A stretch of DNA of 47,060 nucleotides. Source: DAOUET01 sp034430155. Lineage in GTDB: Bacteria > Chloroflexota > Anaerolineae > Anaerolineales > UBA4823. The translations under genes and the position numbers were made by a program. Location: assembly GCA_034430155.1 (NCBI GenBank), contig DAOUET010000056.1, forward strand, positions 1 to 47,060, read 5' to 3'. Shown piece after piece: positions 8,355 through 14,511 of the stretch. The notes beneath the pieces were generated by a model. The model saw only the letters and a list, made by a program, of their open reading frames with translations. It made no database searches and was not told the DNA's origin. Within the stretch, counting starts at the first letter, position 1, and the number at the start of each line of letters is the position of its first letter.

Positions 8355-9359
8355 ATGTGTACCTCCTGGGTTCTAAATACTAATGGCGACCCCCTCTCAA
8401 TCGTTCGGGATTTCTTGAGAAGCCTGTGGCCTTATGCCTGCTTAGAAGGTATGCTCATCCCTTGTTTTCAGGCTGAATCGAACGCGATTGTGCTGCACCT
8501 GATGGAAAGCCCCTTGCAACTAGATCAAGCATATCCATTGATACCTTTAGTGCCTGTCAATGCAGCTAAAAGCATCCTTGAGCTGGCGCGGACGCATCCA
8601 CAGGCTCGTTTTGCTGCGATTTTGCGATCTTGTGAAGCACGTGCCCTCACAAATATGCATTCGAGATTTCCAACCAAGTTTGATAATTGGTTTATCATTG
8701 GGATTGATTGTCTGAGCAGCTTTCCGATTGAAGACTTTGAGTGGCGCCTTGCTAGAGCCGGGGGCATCGAACAACTATCCCGAGGTAACTTCCGCTTTGC
8801 CAGGCAAGGAGGCATCGCTCCATATCGTTATCGCCGGGCTTGCCAGATGTGCGCCAACCCGGCTGCCCAGCAGGCAGATCTCTGCATCTGTTTGTTGGGT
8901 TTGCCAGTAAGTGAATATGTGCTCGTGAGGACAAAAGATGCGGCTATTGCCAATAGTCTGCATCTCGACGAAATTACTGGTGGTCCGGCAGCTATGTCCC
9001 AGATCGCTCAACACGAGCATATGCTGCATGTCTTGGGTCAGCGGCGTGACCGTTGTCGTGAAAGGATGGTTGGTGGGCTGGCCAGCGATCTTCCAACGGA
9101 CCCGATCGATTTTGTGAACTTAATCGGAAATTGTGCGCCTTGTCAGAATTGCCTGGAGGTTTGCCCACTATATGCTGGTGAGTTGGAAGGTATAAGCAAT
9201 TATAATTTAAGCGTGAGTGGAGAAGTTAGTAATTGGCTCGCTGCGTGTGTGGCCTGTGGGATGTGTGAGCAAGCATGCCCAAGCCAGCTACCTCTGACAG
9301 CGATTCACGTTCGCATTCTCCGAGAGTTGGTACCTCAGCGCCTCATGGCTGTTACGTGA
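8355..9359 (+). CDS. FrhB/FdhB-like iron-sulfur protein (paralogue 2)
   Basis: A 334-aa paralogue of the protein encoded at 1617-2741. Shared features include ILRSCEARAL and IGIDCLSSF in the N-terminal half, a CQMCANPAAQQADL segment (CQMCVQPEPQQADI in the paralogue), and two [4Fe-4S] motifs, CAPCQNCLEVCP and CVACGMCEQACP, in the last 90 residues. A strong AAAGGAGGG ribosome-binding sequence sits 8-16 bases before the ATG. It follows the 582-aa HdrA by 17 bp. The pattern HdrA plus FrhB-like occurs twice in this operon. That suggests each FrhB-like protein serves a particular HdrA, or that the operon arose partly by duplication. Its cofactor and electron donor are not determined by the sequence. 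Confidence 0.78.
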   Translation: MCTSWVLNTNGDPLSIVRDFLRSLWPYACLEGMLIPCFQAESNAIVLHLMESPLQLDQAYPLIPLVPVNAAKSILELARTHPQARFAAILRSCEARALTNMHSRFPTKFDNWFIIGIDCLSSFPIEDFEWRLARAGGIEQLSRGNFRFARQGGIAPYRYRRACQMCANPAAQQADLCICLLGLPVSEYVLVRTKDAAIANSLHLDEITGGPAAMSQIAQHEHMLHVLGQRRDRCRERMVGGLASDLPTDPIDFVNLIGNCAPCQNCLEVCPLYAGELEGISNYNLSVSGEVSNWLAACVACGMCEQACPSQLPLTAIHVRILRELVPQRLMAVT

Positions 9360-9417
9360 AAGGTGTTTTTATCATTACCTCTGTACTTCTGAGGACATCA
9401 GACTTCAGGAGATAACC

Positions 9418-9855
9418 ATGCCACTTTTCGTTCAAACTGATCCTGATCGCATCCAGTCAGTGTTGGGTGTGATCTTCTCCGAATCCCGTCCACCGGTTGC
9501 CCGTTGCCGTCTCTTGAGTTCGGGCTTTGGACCAGGACACATGCTCAAAATCTCCGAGGACATAACCGGCACAAAAGCATGTCTGGGTTGTGGTTGTTGC
9601 ATGGACGCCTGTCCGGTACTGGCTCGTGACCCCAGTCGTCGCCGGCGTACGCCGGTACGTACTTCTATGGCGCTGGAAACCCTGGTAGGTGAGGATTGTG
9701 ATCGCTGTGGTAATTGTGCGCTCGCATGTCCACAGGTGGATCCGACCATCAAGCATTATCTTGTTCAAACCTACTTAGCAGAAGGTATGGCCGAGTTGCT
9801 GGCTAAGGCTAGTTCAGATGAGATTTATTTACTCGATTTGGTATTAAGTAGTTAG
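9418..9855 (+). CDS. HdrC-like two-[4Fe-4S] ferredoxin protein
   Basis: A 145-aa soluble protein with two [4Fe-4S] binding motifs spaced as in HdrC: CLGCGCCMDACP near residue 58 and CDRCGNCALACP near residue 98, followed by a helical tail. HdrC proteins relay electrons between HdrA and the HdrB active site. The first 50 residues show no cysteine and no known domain. The ATG is preceded by CAGGAGATAACC. It sits between an FrhB-like gene and an SdhB/TfrB-like gene, so it may connect the Hdr core with the fumarate-reductase-like end of the operon. The HdrD-type gene upstream already has its own HdrC part, so this is an extra relay module. Confidence 0.75.
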   Translation: MPLFVQTDPDRIQSVLGVIFSESRPPVARCRLLSSGFGPGHMLKISEDITGTKACLGCGCCMDACPVLARDPSRRRRTPVRTSMALETLVGEDCDRCGNCALACPQVDPTIKHYLVQTYLAEGMAELLAKASSDEIYLLDLVLSS

Positions 9856-9926
9856 TTACCGATATGTTGGGAGTCTTGTTTCAGTTGCGGATGTGTTTTT
9901 GTATGTTTTCGGGATGGGAGTAGATC

Positions 9927-10592
9927 ATGATCGATATATATATCTTTGGCCAGCACTATGAAGTTCCCGAAGAGTTAACCATACTCAAAGCTTATGAATG
10001 GGCAGGATTTCATCTGACCCGAGGCGTGGGTTGCCGTGGGGGATTTTGTGGGGCATGCGGTACAGTTTATCGATTGAGTAATAATTACCAGCTCCGCTAT
10101 GCACTGGCCTGCCAGACTGTAGTCCAGCCTGGTATGGTCCTTGGGTCGATCCCGTTCTTCCCGGCTCAGCGTCCCACCTATCGTCTGGAGGAGCTCAAGC
10201 CACAAGCTGAAACGCTAATGGAATTGTATCCGGAGATACTGCGCTGTTTTGGTTGTAATACCTGCACTAAAGCTTGCCCGCAAGAAATTGACGTTCTTGA
10301 TTACATGTCGGCTGCCTTGCAGGGAGATTTACCGGAATTGGCAGATTCATCCTTCGATTGTATTATGTGTGGTTTATGCGTAGCCCGTTGTCCCGCCGAG
10401 CTGGTTCCTCCCAACGTAGCCTTGCTTGGTCGCAGGTTATACGGAAAATATCTGGCACCAGCCGCCCAACACTTGCGCAAGCGCGTGGAAGAGATAGAGG
10501 CAGGCGTTTTTCGGAAAGAGCTTGATGAGTTGAAATCCCTGCCGCTGGAGCAGTTAAAGGTGCGCTACAACACCAGGGATATTGAGGCTTGA
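9927..10592 (+). CDS. SdhB/TfrB-like protein: [2Fe-2S] domain plus two [4Fe-4S] clusters
   Basis: A 221-aa iron-sulfur protein. The N-terminal 80 residues form a plant-type [2Fe-2S] domain (GCRGGFCGACGTVYR near residue 36, last ligand in ALACQT near residue 61). Residues about 110-170 carry CFGCNTCTKACP and CIMCGLCVARCP, both of regular [4Fe-4S] type rather than the [3Fe-4S] form of many SdhB proteins. The order [2Fe-2S] then dicluster matches SdhB/FrdB and the N-terminal part of TfrB, the subunit of methanogen thiol:fumarate reductase. TfrB also carries an HdrB-like domain; here that function would be supplied by the separate gene at 5445. The C-terminal 50 residues are charged and helical. 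The SdhA-like partner is encoded at 11901-13517, with an acyl-CoA dehydrogenase homologue between them. Confidence 0.8.
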   Translation: MIDIYIFGQHYEVPEELTILKAYEWAGFHLTRGVGCRGGFCGACGTVYRLSNNYQLRYALACQTVVQPGMVLGSIPFFPAQRPTYRLEELKPQAETLMELYPEILRCFGCNTCTKACPQEIDVLDYMSAALQGDLPELADSSFDCIMCGLCVARCPAELVPPNVALLGRRLYGKYLAPAAQHLRKRVEEIEAGVFRKELDELKSLPLEQLKVRYNTRDIEA

Positions 10593-10638
10593 GACGGAAT
10601 TGATGGAGATCGCCCGATTATAGACACGAGGACATACC

Positions 10639-11739
10639 ATGGATTTTGAATTCCCTCCTGATGCTCTCATGCTCCGAGATATGTTGCGGCGTTTTGTACA
10701 GAAGGAAGCACGTCCGCTTGAGATGAAATATTTTACTGCCGGATCGCTTGCTCAGGAGGAACGTGCCCGACTTCGCCGCGCCATCGAGCAATTAGGCCTG
10801 TGGGGACTGACAGTTCCTGAAGAATTTGGGGGCGGAGGATTAGATCTGGTAACCACCTGTCTGATCGAGGAAGAACTTGGCACCACTTTCGTTCCAATCG
10901 AGATGGGGGAGGTACCACCCATGCTTTACGCTTGTGCCGGAGAACAGGTGCATCGCTTCCTGGAGCCTGCCCTGGCGGGGAACAGGGCGGTTATCACTGC
11001 AGCTCGAGAGCCAGGAGCTCTACTTCCCGAAGATTGGTCCACCAAGGTCATTTCGGGAGAAAATGGGTTCATTCTAAATGGTTTTAAAAAAATTGCGACG
11101 CTGCCAGGTCGGGATGATTTTTTAATGGTATATGCTAAAGCGCCTGAAGGTCTTACTGCATTCTTGCTCGATTCTGATCATCCAGGTTTGAACACATCGA
11201 ATAAGGGCGATATTGTTTTGGCTTTAAGCGATTGTCGTGTAAGGCCTGATGCGATCCTAGGTGAGCTTGGTCGGGCGCTGACCCTTGGCGTAGAGCAGGC
11301 GCCTCGTCATTGGATCCGGCTGGGGGCACGTTATGTTGGTCTGGTCGAGAGATTGATTGAAATGGCGGTCGAACATGCTAAAGAGTGGGTTGCCTTAGGG
11401 GCGCCCTTAGCTGTGCGACCTGCTATCCAGCGCACCTTGGCTGAGCTGCGCATCGAGGTCGAGAGTGCCCGGTGGCTGGTATACCACACTGCCTGGTTAG
11501 CTGATGTGGGCAAAGTTTCGGTACGGGTTAAAGCAGCCCAGGTGCGCCTAGCCACTGGCGAGATGTTGCAGCGCGCCACTGATCGAGTCACCATGATTTA
11601 CACCGGCCCCGGTGCCTCTGACCAGATTGAACCGCGCCGACTTGTACGCAGCGTGGTTCCTCTGGAGGCTTTGACGCTGGCGCTTGATAATGCTCGTGCG
11701 GTGGTGGCCGCGCATGAACTACACCTCTCGGACGCTTGA
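10639..11739 (+). CDS. Acyl-CoA dehydrogenase family flavoprotein, catalytic Glu apparently absent
   Basis: A 366-aa acyl-CoA dehydrogenase (ACAD) homologue with the usual three-domain length. The N-terminal helical domain includes LWGLTVPEEFGGGGLDLV near residue 55, the middle domain is compact, and a C-terminal helical domain runs from about residue 225. In normal enzymes a glutamate in the EGT segment near the C-terminus, or one on an earlier helix (isovaleryl-CoA type), removes the alpha proton. By hand alignment the EGT segment here reads TLAL, and the alternative helix position is not glutamate either. The IYTGPGASDQ segment corresponds to the family's YGG-G motif. It may therefore bind FAD or an acyl-CoA-like ligand without standard dehydrogenation, or use another base. 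It lies inside the Hdr operon, between SdhB-like and SdhA-like genes, with GAGGA before the ATG. Confidence 0.85.
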   Translation: MDFEFPPDALMLRDMLRRFVQKEARPLEMKYFTAGSLAQEERARLRRAIEQLGLWGLTVPEEFGGGGLDLVTTCLIEEELGTTFVPIEMGEVPPMLYACAGEQVHRFLEPALAGNRAVITAAREPGALLPEDWSTKVISGENGFILNGFKKIATLPGRDDFLMVYAKAPEGLTAFLLDSDHPGLNTSNKGDIVLALSDCRVRPDAILGELGRALTLGVEQAPRHWIRLGARYVGLVERLIEMAVEHAKEWVALGAPLAVRPAIQRTLAELRIEVESARWLVYHTAWLADVGKVSVRVKAAQVRLATGEMLQRATDRVTMIYTGPGASDQIEPRRLVRSVVPLEALTLALDNARAVVAAHELHLSDA

Positions 11740-11772
11740 ATCCTTTTCCAGGATGAATGATGGAGGTGCCTC

Positions 11773-11871
11773 ATGAATGTAAACCGGATTGTTGAGGCGC
11801 ATTCGAATAAACCCGTCGAAGCGTTGATAACTTTCTTAACAACCTGGTGGCAGATATATAAAGGTTGGTAG
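11773..11871 (+). CDS. Possible 32-aa peptide, Trp-rich C-terminus
   Basis: A short frame begins at ATG 11773 and codes for 32 residues ending ITFLTTWWQIYKGW. It is supported by a strong ribosome-binding sequence (TGGAGGTGCC) at the right distance and by its place in the 160-bp gap between the ACAD-like and SdhA-like genes of a tight operon. The C-terminal half is hydrophobic to amphipathic with three tryptophans, so it could be a small membrane-associated or subunit-stabilising peptide. No family is recognised. It could also be a leader peptide that couples translation to the next gene, whose start is 29 bp after its stop codon. Confidence 0.4.
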   Translation: MNVNRIVEAHSNKPVEALITFLTTWWQIYKGW

Positions 11872-11900
11872 TAAGTGACGATCAGATTACGGAGGTGAGC

Positions 11901-13517
11901 ATGTCTTACCCTATCCCTATACGCACATCCCAAGCTAAGGTAGAAGCCTCGCGACCACGTCGTATCACCGAAACTTTTCCGCGCTTCTCTCCACAAGAAC
12001 GTGAATCTATTTTAAGGGCTTTTCACCCTGACTACATTTCGGATGCTTTCCGGCGATTGTGCCTCGGACCGAACAAAGGTGATCTTACCCCTCGGGAACT
12101 GGCAGATGCATTAGAAGCTGCTCCTCTAATAGAAGCGAGCATGGTTTTGCCCGAAACTCCTGACGCATTATGCGATGTGCTGGTTATCGGAGGGGGTGGG
12201 GCCGGTGCTAGCGCCGCGCTTCTGGCACAAGCCAATGGTGCCGATGTACTTCTAACCACAAAACTCAGGTTTGGTGATGCCAATACTATTATGGCTCAAG
12301 GAGGTATTCAAGCCGCCGATAAAGAGAACGATTCACCAGCCATTCACTATCTTGACGTGATTGGCGGTGGGGCGTTTGCCAATGATCAAGACTTGGTAGA
12401 AGCCCTGGTAATGGATGCGCCTGGGGTAATCGCCTGGTTGGAATCGCTGGGTGTGATGTTCGATAAGGAGCCAGATGGCACCATGCGAACCATCCATGGG
12501 GGAGGCACCAGCCGCAAACGAATGCACGCTGCAAGGGATTACACTGGCGCGGAGATCATGCGTACCTTGCGAGATGAAGTTCGTTCGCATGCTAATGGTA
12601 GCAAGCCATCGATTTGGGTGTGGGAATTTCGTCCGGTTGTAGAGCTGCTACTCGATAACGATGGACGAGTCGCAGGGGGGATCTTGAAAGATCTTGATAC
12701 CGGTCGTTTGATGTTTGTTTATGCCAAATCAGTAATCATCGCCACAGGAGGGAGTGGTCGGTTACATTATCAAGGTTTTCCCACGACCAATCATTACGGT
12801 GCGACCGGAGATGGTTTGGTACTGGCTTACCGGGTTGGAACTCAGCTATCTTTCATTGATACGATGCAATACCACCCCACCGGAGCGGCCTTTCCAGAGC
12901 AGATTCTGGGACAGCTGGTTACTGAGAAAGTGCGCGGCCTTGGTGCTCAGGTATGTAATATGGATGGCGAGCAGTTCGTATATCCGCTCGAAACCCGTGA
13001 CGTGGAAGCTGCCGCTTTTATTCGAGAATGCAAAGAGCATGGGAAAGGCGTAGTGACCCCTACCGGTCAGCCAGCAGTATGGTTGGACTCGCCTATGATC
13101 GATTTGCTCCACGGTCCTGGTACGATCGCTCGTGAACTGCCGGCCATGGTACGACAATATAAACGGTTTGATATCGACATGATCCACGAGCCGATTCTGG
13201 TTTATCCTACTTTACATTATCAAAATGGCGGCATTGCTATTAAACCGGACGCCAGCACGGCTGTCCCCGGGTTGTTCGTGGCCGGTGAGGCCGCGGGAGG
13301 CATTCATGGTCGCAACCGTTTGATGGGAAACAGCTTGTTGGACATCTGTGTGTTTGGCCGCCGGGCGGGTTTGGCAGCATCTGGGTGGGCTCGCCAAACT
13401 AACCTTGGAAAACCCTGCCTGACGCATCTTAGCCAGTGGATACAGGCTCGTAAGGAAGCCGGGTTGGAGGATGGATCTCTCTCTCCGGTGTTATTGCCGG
13501 ATTATACGAGGAGATAG
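11901..13517 (+). CDS. SdhA/FrdA/TfrA-like FAD flavoprotein
   Basis: A 538-aa member of the succinate dehydrogenase/fumarate reductase/L-aspartate oxidase flavoprotein family. The FAD motif VIGGGGAGASAALLAQANG lies near residue 93. NTIMAQGGIQA has asparagine where SdhA/FrdA carry the FAD-linking histidine, so FAD is probably non-covalent, as in NadB and TfrA. Residues used for C4-dicarboxylate binding and proton transfer look conserved: HPTG, VTEKVRG, LHYQNGG and GRNRLMGNSL. The long C-terminal helical domain of SdhA is largely missing. ATG 11901 is chosen over an upstream TTG at 11865 because ACGGAGGTGAGC precedes it. With the SdhB/TfrB-like protein it could form a soluble fumarate reductase or succinate-type module joined to the Hdr complex. 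L-aspartate oxidase is less likely in this context. Confidence 0.85.
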   Translation: MSYPIPIRTSQAKVEASRPRRITETFPRFSPQERESILRAFHPDYISDAFRRLCLGPNKGDLTPRELADALEAAPLIEASMVLPETPDALCDVLVIGGGGAGASAALLAQANGADVLLTTKLRFGDANTIMAQGGIQAADKENDSPAIHYLDVIGGGAFANDQDLVEALVMDAPGVIAWLESLGVMFDKEPDGTMRTIHGGGTSRKRMHAARDYTGAEIMRTLRDEVRSHANGSKPSIWVWEFRPVVELLLDNDGRVAGGILKDLDTGRLMFVYAKSVIIATGGSGRLHYQGFPTTNHYGATGDGLVLAYRVGTQLSFIDTMQYHPTGAAFPEQILGQLVTEKVRGLGAQVCNMDGEQFVYPLETRDVEAAAFIRECKEHGKGVVTPTGQPAVWLDSPMIDLLHGPGTIARELPAMVRQYKRFDIDMIHEPILVYPTLHYQNGGIAIKPDASTAVPGLFVAGEAAGGIHGRNRLMGNSLLDICVFGRRAGLAASGWARQTNLGKPCLTHLSQWIQARKEAGLEDGSLSPVLLPDYTRR

Positions 13518-13632
13518 CTCCTGCTGGTGCCCGTAAGTGGTGTTTCACAAATAATGTACTGAGAGACAACTACGCGCTTCAAGGCGATCGATTTTATCAA
13601 AAAATCCGTTTAATAGATACTGGAGGCATCTT

Positions 13633-13878
13633 ATGAACGAATGGAGTGTTTCTAAGGAAATAAAAAAACTCGCTTCAGAAGGACCACAATCTGCATTAGA
13701 ACGTACCCTTATTAACGAATATCTTCAAAGAAAGGGTTATAAAAGCGATGACCTGCATTTATTGCCTAAAGATGAAGCCAGGCAACTTCTGTCTGAGGCT
13801 TCCAGCTATGCCTCTCTCAAACTTGCCGAGGTCGAATCAAGGGCGCAATTTCGAAAAGATATTCGCGGACCTTCCTGA
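13633..13878 (+). CDS. Small hypothetical protein, 81 aa
   Basis: An 81-residue, charged, mostly helical protein with no cysteine, no signal peptide and no family I recognise. It has a good ribosome-binding site (TGGAGGCATCTT before ATG). It lies 115 bp after the SdhA-like gene and is the last gene before a 0.63-kb non-coding region, so it probably closes the Hdr operon. Codon use looks ordinary for this window. A cytoplasmic assembly or regulatory role is possible, but nothing in the sequence points to one. Confidence 0.6.
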   Translation: MNEWSVSKEIKKLASEGPQSALERTLINEYLQRKGYKSDDLHLLPKDEARQLLSEASSYASLKLAEVESRAQFRKDIRGPS

Positions 13879-14104
13879 GATTTGACAATACTTCTTTGGG
13901 ATTCTCGTTTAAGGAATCCGGTGTGCCCAGCTGCCGGCTCACCCATGCAGTTGGAATGAAGTCGTTGCATAAAGCCTGTTACGTGCTTATTAAATCGGAT
14001 TTATATCAGCCGGTAAGGGGAAAAGATCCAGGGTGACCAGATATGATAGCTTCATCCTCGATGGTATAGCGCATGAATCCCATCATCCTGCTCTCTCGAT
14101 AATC

Positions 14105-14122
14105 GATCGCACCTGTGCGATC
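14105..14122. promoter_or_regulatory. Inverted repeat, possible operator
   Basis: GATCGCAC and GTGCGATC form a perfect 8-bp inverted repeat around a two-base spacer. The size suits a dimeric DNA-binding protein. It lies about 390 bp before the histidine kinase start and 230 bp after the last Hdr-operon gene, so it could regulate either side or simply be a small hairpin. No binding protein can be named. Confidence 0.3.
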
Positions 14123-14410
14123 TGCAATTTATCTAGTTGCCAACAGGTTTATAAGCGATAGGGCAGAATTCCTGCCTTTTTAAAATTAAACAAACCGAAT
14201 ATTCGAGCCTGGATTTATAGGTTCAATTGTAAGTGCGGCTTTCTAAACGGGGTGGAGTAGCATTGAAAATCTTCCTCGTAATTGGTCAGCAGTAATAACT
14301 TTCCTCGAATCCCCCTTCTCCCTGCTAAATTGAGACAGCCATACATCGATAAATTCACTTCTTGAAGGGGAAACCTTATCCCTATCTAAGCAGCGGGTGA
14401 CTTTTATCAA

Positions 14411-14439
14411 TTGAACTTATGATTATAATCATATAAAAT
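14411..14439 (+). promoter_or_regulatory. Candidate sigma-70-type promoter with 16-bp palindrome in the spacer
   Basis: TTGAAC (14411-14416) and TAAAAT (14434-14439) are 17 bp apart, a good -35/-10 arrangement. The spacer is almost entirely the perfect 16-bp palindrome TATGATTATAATCATA (14418-14433). A repressor bound there would block RNA polymerase. The kinase ATG is about 70 bp downstream. The promoter elements are a visual match only, but spacing and position agree with regulation of the two-component operon. Confidence 0.45.
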
Positions 14440-14511
14440 GATTTGGGAACTTTGTAATAATTAAGAATTATAATAATCCAGACTGCAGCTCCCTCGGGTA
14501 TCTATTGAAAC

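Larger units (their letters stand above)
13879..14511 (+). other. Intergenic region of 633 bp before the histidine kinase
   Basis: No convincing gene. The left half (to about 14200) has mixed composition and the right half becomes AT-rich. It holds an 18-bp inverted repeat (14105-14122) and a candidate promoter with an embedded palindrome (14411-14439), listed separately. A 26-codon minus-strand frame (14006-14086) was seen but has no independent support. Confidence 0.7.

Noticed and set aside
11901..13517. Annotation as L-aspartate oxidase (NadB)
   Set aside because: The AQGG motif and non-covalent FAD site resemble NadB, but the position next to an SdhB/TfrB-like protein inside an Hdr operon, with no nadA or nadC, favours a TfrA/FrdA-type role.
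14006..14086. Minus-strand 26-codon frame ending SGHPGSFPLTG in the spacer before the histidine kinase
   Set aside because: It is short, has no ribosome-binding site that I can see and no recognised similarity. It may be a relic of a gene end, but cannot be supported.
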